Assembly: GCA_002633025.1 (NCBI GenBank)
Contig: NMRB01000461.1
Coordinates: 106,935-170,934 of the forward strand
From: Notospermus geniculatus
Lineage: Eukaryota > Nemertea > Pilidiophora > Heteronemertea > Lineidae
Reading direction: 5' to 3'
Length of the DNA stretch: 64,000 nucleotides
A model generated the notes under the pieces. The model made no database searches. It saw only the letters and a list, made by a program, of their open reading frames with translations, and was not told where the DNA came from. Positions 55,245 to 64,000 of the stretch are shown in pieces; position 1 is the stretch's first letter; each line of letters starts with the position of its first letter. A program made the translations under genes and the position numbers.

Positions 55245-56116
55245 TGTAAATGATTTGACGTAAGAAAGACAGTTCTCTTATGACGACTTTAATAAATCCA
55301 ACAGAACTTCTCAACTTTGTCTTCATACACTTCACACTTCGTATCAGCACTGATGACAAGATTGACATATGACACGTGACACGTACTGGTACTTGACACT
55401 TCACAGGTACACATGGTACGTAAAAACTGAAAAGATAGAGCCCAGGAATCATAAGAAAAGAGCCTTCCAAAACAATGGGATAACCATTACCACAAATGCC
55501 CTGCACAGTGCTGCCACCTGGTGTTGTTCACAGAAAATTTCGAGCATGACCCATAGCCTAAAAGGAGCCTGGAAACTACAGGATTTCACGTGAAATAGGG
55601 CAGATGAAATGTTACGTAACGTGCCCTATTTCCTTAAGAACCTATACATCACTAAGAAGTAGCCAGCAACGCTGTTAAACAAGCAGGAGACTGGGCTGCA
55701 GCGGTCAACATCTCAAACGGACACATTTGGCAAAACTCCAGAAATGTACCTCACATCAAAAGTCTCATTACTTCGCAAACACCCAATGACAGGGGCTTAA
55801 ATTATTGTAACTGGTACCAAAGATATCTACCATAGGGATACCTACCTCTGTCCCAGGTTTGTAACCTTCCAAAGACTTAAAATACGGGCTTAAGGGGGGC
55901 AGAAAAACGACATGACGTGTGTCATCCATTAAAACAATAGCAGTGAGGCGGAAGCACATGGTTTTGCTTGCTTGCGCATGCGCCACCACGTGACTAAACT
56001 ACCGAGGCGGGAAATTATAATCAATGCATGCTGCGCATGCGCCACCACGTGACTACACTACCGAGGCGGGAAAATTATAAATCAGATCCACCTAAAACCC
56101 GGCTACGGCCGTTACA
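55245..56116 (-). repeat. 5' LTR of the BEL/Pao element
   Basis: 872 bp, with an internal duplication at about 55970-56075. Would carry the promoter for the element; a TATAAT-like word is present in GGGAAAATTATAAATC (complement) but the start site is not determined. Confidence 0.9.
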
Positions 56117-56218
56117 AACGTAATTTCTTATTACATAACTACTGAAAACAATTAAGAACATGCTTATCTGCTTCTGAGGCACTTGGACGCCCCTTCTAGA
56201 ATTGAAGTACCATATTAA

Positions 56219-57004
56219 GGGGGCGGTAGTGGAAACATACAGCGCCGTTTTAGTGCGGCGGTCGAAGGTTGAACCGTCTTATTTATGAATAACCATGTAT
56301 TGTTAATAAAATTAGGCGTCAAGGACAAGCTGATCATGGTTCGTTGCCAAAACCTACACTCTTTCAAAAATATTGTCCAGCACAATGCTTGTACACCCGG
56401 TGCGTCCGAGCGCATAGGCCTATTTTAATGACAATAAGGAGGTTACTTTAATAGCCCGCGTATTTCGAAAAGCGTAGGCGTGTTTAGGCCAAAATATGAA
56501 AATTTTGGGAAGACTTTTCCCGTCCATCAGGCATCGCACTTAGTGGTTTCTTTTCATTTGGCAGCAGTATATTTGTGCGCAGGGCGCGACGTTGAGATTT
56601 TTTCACTATTCAACAGGATTCGGGAGATATATTCTAAAAGTTCATTTTTGACCAATTTTTGGCACAAATTACATAATTATCATTACTAAGAATTAGAATT
56701 TGCAAATTATCTCAACGTCGGCACCTGCACATATGTATTCCCCAACATTTTGTGGTAAAACGCCAGGTCCCAGTCGCGTTGTGCCGAGAAATCTATGACG
56801 AAAAAGTCAAATGGGGGGTCTCATTGTTTGCTTAATTAGCTGATTAATGAAAGATGAAAGCACATCGTTTACAATTCAGATGTGTAGAACAAGAGTAGCA
56901 ATTTCATAGAAATACATGAAATCGATGCTACTTTTTTGCTTGAAGAAAATATGAATTGTTTTCAGTTGCCATTTGCAGTGCGCTTCCTTATGGCTACCGC
57001 CCCC
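56219..57004. mobile_element. TTAA-flanked 786-bp element (GGGGGCGGTAG ends)
   Basis: 11-bp perfect TIRs GGGGGCGGTAG, TTAA at 56215-56218 and 57005-57008. It interrupts the right inverted arm. Removing it restores CCATATTAAAGGAACATTTG, which matches the intact left arm at 50935-50955 in reverse. No transposase frame. Confidence 0.85.
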
Positions 57005-57233
57005 TTAAAGGAACATTTGGGCCAAAAATGGCGCTTTTGTCCGCTATGTCCTGATCGGGTCACAATTTTGAGCTTATTGACCGGACTATTGCTCCTGGTA
57101 ATGGAAGTTTTTCCTCGTGTGGGTACTCGAGTAGCATACATGTATGTATGTGGTGGGTGAGATTGCATGACGCGGGGACGCCGATAAGGCTCCTGTTTAT
57201 TGGTAATCTGCACCTCCGGACGTCACCTCACTT

Positions 57234-57611
57234 AAACTCCCTACGCAGTTGTGTACCGCGCCCCCTTCGGTTTACCCGCTCTCCACAACTGCTTAACTTC
57301 GTAAAATTCGCCGCGTTTGGTCAACAGATGGCGCTAAGAGAGTCGGCCAATGAGAGCACCGAGCTACCGGTAACCAAGCTGGCCTGATACACTTTTTCAT
57401 TGGCCGAACGGTTCGTAGCCATTGTAGCACAAGAACATCCGTTGCCAACGGGCCAAAGAGTTCTGAAAGCAGCGTGCTGATAGGCTGCAAAACTCGCGCC
57501 AGGCCCTGTGACGCCATCTGTTAACCAAACGCGGCGACTTCCACGATGTAAAGCAGTTGTGGAGAGCGGATAAACCGAAGGGGGCGCGGTACACAACTGC
57601 GTAGGGAGTTT
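57234..57611. mobile_element. MITE family A, uninterrupted copy
   Basis: AAACTCCCTACGCAGTTGTG and inverse; subterminal GCGCCCCCTTCGGTTTACC with inverse. 378 bp. Lacks the TTAA insertion found in the copy at 27217-27950. Confidence 0.82.
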
Positions 57612-57723
57612 ACCATTTACTATCAATAGTTATACCTCATGATGTCCCGGGCACGATGTAGAGTAGGCCTATTTTACGCAGAACTAAAACACGGCAAGCA
57701 AATTCCATCCATTTTTCTTTCAG

Positions 57724-57909
57724 AGGAGATCGGTTCGTGTCCACCTGCACCGATCGTTCAGAATGCGACCAGGAGCTCTACAGGCGACGGGGCTGTGACT
57801 TCGATAGTCACCTATACATGTAAGAAAGGTCTTGTGAAAGTGGGCGGCGACGCTACCAAAGCCTGCCAGGCGGATCTGAAGTGGAAAGGCAATGATATTA
57901 TATGTGAGA
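57724..57909 (+). CDS. Sushi (CCP) domain exon
   Basis: 186 bp, acceptor TTTTTCTTTCAG, donor GAGA|GTAAGT, phases 1-1 as is standard for sushi-module exons. Residues run GSCPPAPIVQNATRSSTGDG, then VTYTCKKGLVKVGG, KACQADLKWKG and DIIC: four cysteines in the CCP pattern, the tryptophan before the last. An extracellular adhesion or complement-like module; the full protein is not in view. Upstream exons not found (a MITE lies directly upstream). Confidence 0.85.
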
Positions 57910-58232
57910 GTAAGTACGCATGATGATCATCGACTAAGGGATAATTCAAGCATTGTTCCAAGTGGTTTTCCCCGAAACCAGAGACTTTTCCCGCTATCAA
58001 ACGGGTAGGGCCTAGGTAATGGGCACCAGTGATCTTGCATCAGACACCAGAGACACGGGCGGGCGCTAAGCCACAAGCGAGATGCTTGATGTTTAGGACA
58101 AAAATATGTTTTCTTTGGTCGCCGAGGGCGGGGGGGGGGGGGAAGGTATATTAGAATATACTTCAAGTATACTGTAATTCACTTTCAAGTATACGGGCAT
58201 ATACTTGCAAGTATTCGCTAGATTTCGTGCAG

Positions 58233-58391
58233 TGGACATCCCGCACACCACACGCAGCACTTACGATAATGTGGTAGGAACGACGACGTGGTTCAAATGC
58301 AAGGCTGAGTTCCCGGAACAGGTGTCGGGAAACCGGGCGCGTGTTTGTATGAAAAACCGGAGGTGGTCGGGGACCGATCTTGGGTGCGCCG
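58233..58391 (+). CDS. Second sushi-like exon, first cysteine missing
   Basis: Frame VDIPHTTRSTYDNVVGTTTW, FKCKAEFPEQVSGNRARVCM, KNRRWSGTDLGC with donor GCCG|GTTAGT. Acceptor GTGCAG at 58232 gives phases 1-1. The C-terminal three cysteines and W fit a CCP module, but the expected first Cys-x-x-Pro is only readable in another frame (SCSGHP) 11 bases upstream, so this may be a frameshifted or decayed module. Confidence 0.5.
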
Positions 58392-58539
58392 GTTAGTATG
58401 GCCCGCATTGATTTCTATCTTGAACTTTTTTCTGACGGTCTAACCACACAGTGCTCCTTAACTTGCAGAAAGGTTAAAAAAATTGCATTGCCAATATCGT
58501 GTAGTTTCCATAACTGAAAGAATAAAAAAAGGCCGGGTT

Positions 58540-58700
58540 TATTTGGCAAGCATGCTTGCCAAGCAGCTCCCTTTTTAGTCCTTATTTAGCAAGCATGCTT
58601 GCCATCTAATGCTGAAAAATGTCCCTATTTGGCAAGCACGTAACGCCCCCTAATGAATATTAATCAGGATATGTGCTTGCCATATTATTCAGCACGTTTG
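58540..58700. repeat. GGCAAGCATGCTTGCC palindrome cluster
   Basis: Two GGCAAGCATGCTTGCC-type palindromes and several GGCAAGC half sites in 150 bp. The same words occur at 44570-44640 with similar flanks (TAATTAATATTCATTA). Confidence 0.6.
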
Positions 58701-59079
58701 GCTATTGGGCAAGCAAATATGCCAGTTGTTTGTTATAACCTTGGAGGAAGTTATAACCTATGCAGGTGCAAGCAAGGGCCAAGGGAGATCGGGGGGGGAG
58801 GGGCACAGTTACACAGAGTAAAANAAACCTCATGTCCATGTTGTACTTTTTGGACGGAAAATTTGAGAGGCACGGCGCTGATTTTAGGCACGGCCGGGAG
58901 CGATAGTATTTTTTTTATCTTGAACTTACGTAACGGAACCCAAACAACAATATTCATGTCAATGGCACCCTCACCTATGGCGTAGTTACGGAGCATTGAC
59001 TACTGTCAGGCCACCATCCGGCAGTCGTTTGTTGGCACCTTCCACTGTTCGGATCTATTTTTGTACGAAAACACAAAAC

Positions 59080-59250
59080 GTTTCTTCTTGATATGCCTTT
59101 TCGGAGAAAAGGAAAAAACAAGAGAAGGAAAAAATGAAAAAAAAAGGAAACAAAAACGAGTGTGATCAATCAAGTTTCGAACCCGCGACATTGGGGTTGC
59201 TGGCCCATCACTCTTTGCACTACGCTAATCAACTGGCTGCAGATATGCGA
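59080..59250 (-). mobile_element. tRNA-derived SINE-like head
   Basis: On the minus strand GTTGATTAGCGTAGTGC (A-box-like) is followed after about 35 bases by GCGGGTTCGAAACTTG (B-box-like). A T-rich run follows. A piece recurs at 44085-44125. No intact cloverleaf, so not called as a tRNA gene. Confidence 0.45.
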
Positions 59251-60593
59251 TGTGTAAATGTGTCGGTACGAACTATTTCGTCTTCCCAATCTGAATACCG
59301 ACAGTGCACACATTTGATGGCACACCACTTTGGATACTTTATCAACATGATGATCTACAAATAGGCTAGATCCTCGGAAAATTTTATGCCGCAAAGATGG
59401 CGGCCAATACCGAAGCCTTCTAAACGTAGCGGCGGCTTCGGGAACCAAAATGTACGAAAGCTACAACCAATGGCTGCGAGGCGGACCCAATTATGATCTT
59501 GGCTTCCCTGACCACAATTCATCCCATGTGTAACATCATAGGTGAATGTTAGCTCAGTGTTCCCCAACAATAGACGCGGCCTAGAATGGTTATTGTTGGG
59601 TTAGTTGCCGCTTAATCCGTTAGGAGGGAAACAATAAGAAAAACACAGAAATACGGGGAACACTCATCGACGTTACACCGGTACTATCTTCGTTACTGTT
59701 CGTGTTGGTCAAAAAATAAATATCAATATCAATATCAATACACATGCTTTGTCAAGGTGCGCTTTGTAGTTTTTTCTCGCGTTGTTGAACCAAAAGATCA
59801 TACCGTTTATATCAGTGGAGTGTCCTTTATGATTGGGCAACCTGATAACGAGCAGAATAAACCTTGCTCAAATTTGTTCATACTGTGTAGATAAGGTGAC
59901 CCATGATAAAATACCAGACGATGTTAAAGGCATTTTGTCATCATTTTATGATATGTGTGCTGCATGTAGGTAAGCTACTAATATCATTAAACAAAGCGTT
60001 TAAGAAAAAGTGCAATCAAAATATTCCATCGAAACTACTGAAACAGTCACTGATATCGGAGAATGAGCTGGCTCTCTTTTGACAGAATCCTCGACAAAAT
60101 TTCTCAGAGTACTGAGCAGATTGCCGGAGTCAGCAATTTTTGCTTGCAATTGAACCAATTCTGTGGGTGCGCAGAACGAAAGTTTAGACGCTGACTTGAT
60201 CGGTAACATCCGCACCGTATAGGCCTGTATGGAAGAAGTAGGCCTATGATGTGTATGGCCCACCAGTAGCACTGCAAAAATGTCATATCGAGGACGATTG
60301 GGGATTCACGACAGTATTGAACGTGATAATACGGAGGTTTAGAAATCAAAAGATAAACGTAAACTTTACGACAACGTTATTTTTCATACTGCACATTAAC
60401 CAGATTTTATATTGCATTTTCGGTACAAAAATAACGTTGTCGTTAACGTTAACGTTTACGTTTATCGTTTGATTTCTAAACCTCCCTATTTTTTGAAGCT
60501 GCTTGAACGCTTTTATATTTTACTTCAGGCCATGAAGGGTATTTCAGAAAAAAACAATACCAAGATAAATAACTGGTCTCCCAATAAAGTCCG

Positions 60594-60832
60594 TTCCAGA
60601 TACCTAAGGCAAATGGTACTAGGTTGAACTCTGCAATGTTACACGACCCTGTTCACTATTTTGACGATTTATTGCACAATACTTAACAGGCGAGTCAAAT
60701 GGTGAAGTTTATAATGCATGTCACCTTGCCTGATTGGCTGTGTTTGTGGTCAAGCTGTTAGTAATAGACTAACCACAACTGACAAGGTTAGCCAAGTACG
60801 ATTTGCCTTAGGTATCTGGAATGGACTATACC
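60594..60832. mobile_element. MITE, copy B only (AGTCCRTTCCAGATACCTAA)
   Basis: About 27-bp TIRs AGTCCGTTCCAGATACC...GCAAAT with inverse. Copy A is uninterrupted (TCTCCCAATATACCCTTGAT at 41139). The target is TA-rich; size 2-3 bp. Confidence 0.85.
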
Positions 60833-61045
60833 CTTGATGTTTATTCAGAAACACCATCATGATGGCAAGCAAACATTCATCAAAAATCGAATATGCCACG
60901 GTCAGTATGTTTGTGAAATTCTCTGGAAAATATCGTAGAAATTACATGTATACTGACACTATCGTTTACCTGTACAAGTGATAGAAGTGTGATGGTGCTG
61001 ATCAGTTTGACGTTATCAAGATACATGTAGGCCTTGTAGTCTCAC

Positions 61046-61234
61046 TTGAAATTTGAATTGAATTCCGATGGCACCATAAGTTTTTCCCCAGGTTTTTTTT
61101 CTTCCGCACGTCATCTTTAATTCCCGAGCCCAGACAGGTTGACCGGGCGAGCGATTGTTCAACCGAGATAAGGACGCGAGTCCTTGGAAAGAGCCGATCT
61201 CGTTCTGATCATGAGTTTGTTTGTGTCTCTTCAT
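61046..61234 (-). CDS. Candidate 5' exon, duplicate B
   Basis: Counterpart of 41373-41561: starts MKRHKQTHDQNEIGS, ends IGIQFKFQ before GTGAGA. Unrecognised; see that entry for the comparison. Confidence 0.3.
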
Positions 61235-61473
61235 TCTGAGGCGAGGAGGGAAAGACCGCGTTTAAACAGAAATATCCAAGAAACTGCTTCGATTTGTCGA
61301 TGATTGCGTACATGCAGGTGAGTCACGATGACAAATGTTGAAGTTTCGTCTTATCTTCCCAGTAAACGCCCTAGCTTATTCAGAGTATTTTGCTATTAGT
61401 CCATTTTTCAGTCTCGAGTTGGCCTGCATCTTGTCTGACTCATTCAATTTAACTGTCGGAGATTTCACTTTAA

Positions 61474-61720
61474 TACCCCCATCACACTGAAGTCGTTCTC
61501 ATAACGTCCTGCCCCGTCCTAAAAAAATCGTAAAACGGGCTAGAACGTGTACCCTTGGCCAAATAATGCTTCGATGTACCGGAGCACCCTTCCCATCCAC
61601 GAAGTTCGTAAAAAGACTGTAAAACGTTGCCACTACGTCCACTCCGTTCGCACACAGTTTGAGCCCGTTCGGCAAAATTTTCAAGAACGTACTGAGAACT
61701 AGCTCAGTGTGATGGGGGTA
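61474..61720. mobile_element. MITE with TAA target, copy B only
   Basis: TACCCCCATCACACTGAAGT and inverse, TAA at 61471-61473 and 61721-61723. Copy A has a single TAA (CACTTTAAGGGCCTG at 41792). Homologous to the inner unit of the family F foldback beside it. Confidence 0.88.
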
Positions 61721-62188
61721 TAAGGGCCTGTCACACTGAAGTAGTTCTCAAAACGTCCTGCCCCGTCCTAAAAAATCGTAAAACGGGCTAGAACGTGTAA
61801 CCCTTGGCCAAATAATGCATCGATGTTCTGGAGTACCCTTCCCGTCCTTAAAGTTCGAAAAAAGTTGTGAGAGCTCAGTGTGATGGGGTATTATGCCCTC
61901 ATCACACTGAGCTAGTTCTCAGTACGTTCTTGAAAATGTTACCGAACGGATTCAAACTGTGTGCGAACGGAGTGAACGTAGTACATGTGGCAACTTTTTA
62001 CAGTCTTTACGAACTTCATGGACGGGAAGAGTGCGGCAGTACTTCGAGGCATTATTTGGCCAACGTTACACGTTCTAGCCCGTTTTACGATTTTTTACGA
62101 CGGGACAGGACGTTTTGAGAACTACTTCAGTGTGACAGTACCTTTACGCTAAATGCCTACTATGCGTCCCAGCGGTGCACGCCTGGGT

Positions 62189-62438
62189 GCGGATTTTTTT
62201 TCCTAAGCGGTATAGATTCCTAACAGTATATCCATTACGAAATGAAATTAACGAAGTGAATGGTGGGTTAATGGTTGGGTAAGTGTAAGGGTTAGGGTTA
62301 GGGATAGTGTTAGGGTTAGTGTTGGGAGTAGTATTAGGATTAGGATTAAGATTAGGATTAGGATTAGCTTTTGATATATAGGTTAGGAAAAAAAGTTGGT
62401 CGTAATGGATATATCGGTTAGGAAAAAAACAAATCGCC
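62189..62438. mobile_element. hAT-like MITE carrying telomere-like repeats
   Basis: GCCTGGGT is duplicated at 62181-62188 and 62439-62446; copy A has it once (42274-42281). Ends GCGGATTTTTTTTCCTAAGC and inverse of GGCGATTTGTTTTTTTCCTA. The interior holds degenerate GGGTTA and GGATTA units (62288-62368). Confidence 0.85.
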
Positions 62439-63017
62439 GCCTGGGTAGCCCCCGGGGGTACCCAATGTTATACAATGTATATTAAACAGACAGGTTCAGA
62501 AATTCAGCGGCGAGTGCTGGAACTAAATTCTCCCCTCTGCCTCTGCAGGTCATCAAAAATTGTGGTCAACCATGACCGTCTCTTTTGTATGGCAATGGAA
62601 GGTAGACGTCATCACTGAACACTGAGCGCCGTATTTCTGAAAGGGTGTATAGTTCGCTGATGGGTCAAGGATAATGAAAAGTGTGCACAGTTTCGTAATT
62701 TCAAATTTTGCTTATTTCTTATGTACCAACTCGATTTGGTATTCACTTGCTACCAAAGTCGATGCTGTCGTCTGTCCAGCACGTCCAAAATTGTAGAAGG
62801 AAACCAATTTCTTGCCAGCGACAGGGCAATGGACACCCGCTCAATATAGGCCTACGCCTGCCTTTTGCGTGGTCTGCCCACACCAACATTCAGGACAAAT
62901 GGTGCCTCATGTACAGGCAGGGGGCAAGAGTTCCAACATGTTGTTCAAATGTTGCTTTGGCAAGTCTACATGTATACAGGGTCAAAAGTTCGTGTCATCT
63001 ACATGTAATGTTCAGGG

Positions 63018-63160
63018 CCAAAGAGAAAAAAAGCACAAAAATTGACACACAATATATGATAAATAAAAACGCAATTTCCAGAGTGTTTGCGAATTTTCGA
63101 CCCCAACCGGGGTCTTCTTCAGGCTGGTACTTTACAATCCGAAACTCTAGAACAGAACTC
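63018..63160. mobile_element. Retroposed Penelope-like terminus, 14-bp target duplication
   Basis: TAATGTTCAGGGCC brackets the segment (63005-63018 and 63160-63173). Copy A has it once (43093). The insert carries the CGACCCCAACCGGGGTCTTC unit duplicated at 47286-47455. Long variable duplication suggests target-primed insertion. Confidence 0.75.
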
Positions 63161-63512
63161 TAATGTTCAGGGCCCATATTCATAAAACTGCTTAAAGATA
63201 ATGTATCACGACTTCATTGTTTACATTCAATGTTTGTAAACGTGGATGTTTACATTATGTTATTTTGGACTTTTAGGACATGCCAACCCACCAAATTGAA
63301 TATTTTCAGTAGCAAAATAATTTCTAGAGGGGCATGCCACCAACAAATTACTCATAAGACAAAGAAAGACTGTACATAAACAAACAAAATGTAAATAAAC
63401 AATGATTTTCGTGGCCCGCGAAAATATCCGTGATATATTATCTTTAAGTCTAAATGTGACACTTATCCTTTGTTCAACACAAAAGATAAGTACCGGTATC
63501 ACACTTTGACTT

Positions 63513-63724
63513 AAAGGACCACAGTGCTTCCCAATCCTGCGTTACACCTACCCGCGTTAAGGGACACCTCTATTGACGACTTGGTAAACTACGCATGCTA
63601 CTACGTGCATTGTAGTGTAATCATACATTCTCCAACTCTGGGGCAAAAGGCTTAACTACAGTATTGGAGAACGGGTACCGGTGGCGCCGGCTGTCGACAG
63701 AAAGTGGCAATACCGTGGTGCTTT
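63513..63724. mobile_element. TTAA MITE, family C-related, copy B
   Basis: Counterpart of 43453-43659; AGGACCACAGTGCTTCC to CAATACCGTGGTGCT with TTAA both sides. Right of it copies A and B diverge at once, so the duplication border coincides with the element. 63725-64000 shows nothing recognisable. Confidence 0.75.
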
Positions 63725-64000
63725 AAGGCGGGGGGCTACCTATGCCGACTTTAATGACGCTCTTTGAAAACAAGCGTCCTAACATATTCATGACAAAAAG
63801 TAACTAATTGATGTCAACAAAATGTTTTAGCTACAACCTTTATGCTCCCGTTCTGTGAAAGAATTGTTCATTTTGACCAATTACGATGGAGTTAATTAAG
63901 TTATAACAAGTTGTCAAAATTTGAGTTCGCAAACAATTTTGCAGACTTGGGATGCGACACATCAGTTTCCCACATAGTCTGTAACATACAGGCCTGATGC

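Larger units (their letters stand above)
51259..56116 (-). mobile_element. BEL/Pao LTR retrotransposon, non-autonomous (no pol)
   Basis: LTR 55245-56116 (5', 872 bp) and LTR 51259-52063 (3', 805 bp) both begin TGTAACGGCCG and end ATTTACA on the minus strand. AACGT is duplicated at 51254-51258 and 56117-56121, a 5-bp target as usual for BEL/Pao. A purine tract (AGAGGGGAG) directly precedes the 3' LTR. The 5' LTR has a tandem duplication of about 60 bp near its start (GCGCATGCGCCACCACGTGA twice). The interior is only 3.2 kb and encodes gag-protease. No reverse transcriptase, RNase H or integrase remains, so movement would need proteins in trans. No clear TGG-type primer site after the 5' LTR. 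Confidence 0.93.
59343..63724 (+). repeat. Segmental duplication, copy B
   Basis: Second copy of 38867-43665, same orientation. Contains insertions absent from A at 60594-60832, 61474-61720, 62189-62438 and 63018-63160. Coding potential is limited to the candidate exon 61046-61234. Confidence 0.88.

Noticed and set aside
53135-55249. Several plus-strand frames opposite gag-protease
   Set aside because: Shadows of the real minus-strand frame; no motifs.

Overview
The window is eukaryotic nuclear DNA from a draft assembly. It has one 720-bp N gap and single Ns near 37282, 44091 and 58824. Genes are split by GT/AG introns, intergenic DNA is AT-rich, and roughly half of the window is short inverted-repeat transposon sequence. 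Frequent TAGGCCTA and TACATGTA words, a DEG/ENaC channel, a TRP-like channel, a tandem set of intronless rhodopsin-class receptors, sushi modules and a BEL/Pao retroelement suggest a marine invertebrate. An invertebrate deuterostome (sea urchin, acorn worm or lancelet) is my best guess. This is inference from composition and gene families; no species could be identified.

Layout. 1-6.7 kb: the N-terminal two thirds of a DEG/ENaC (ASIC-like) sodium channel gene on the minus strand. I assembled it from six exons with matching splice phases; it runs off the left edge before TM2. 6.7-18.9 kb: almost entirely foldback and TIR elements. 19.2-20.3 kb: a decayed GPCR pseudogene. 21.0-22.9 kb: a TRP-like cation channel cut by the N gap, followed by a 1-kb Harbinger-like element. 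25.5-36.2 kb: three intact, near-identical single-exon GPCR genes on the minus strand, each with a duplicated 5' flank. The flanks differ by insertion or absence of small TTAA elements, so the paralogues act as filled and empty sites for each other. 38.9-43.7 kb and 59.3-63.7 kb: two copies of a segmental duplication about 20 kb apart, again differing by precise element insertions. 45.3-46.1 kb: an unrecognised 271-aa protein with an internal duplication and a C-terminal PLDLS motif. 51.3-56.1 kb: a non-autonomous BEL/Pao retrotransposon with a 5-bp target duplication, two LTRs and an intact gag-protease ORF but no reverse transcriptase, nested in an inverted-repeat element. 57.7-58.4 kb: one clear and one doubtful sushi (CCP) exon.

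The recognisable host genes (DEG/ENaC, TRP-like, GPCRs, sushi protein) are all membrane or extracellular types, but nothing here shows that they act together. The strongest general result is a record of repeated insertion of small TIR elements (TTAA, TAA and 8-9 bp target duplications), with target sites verifiable inside the window from duplicated copies.
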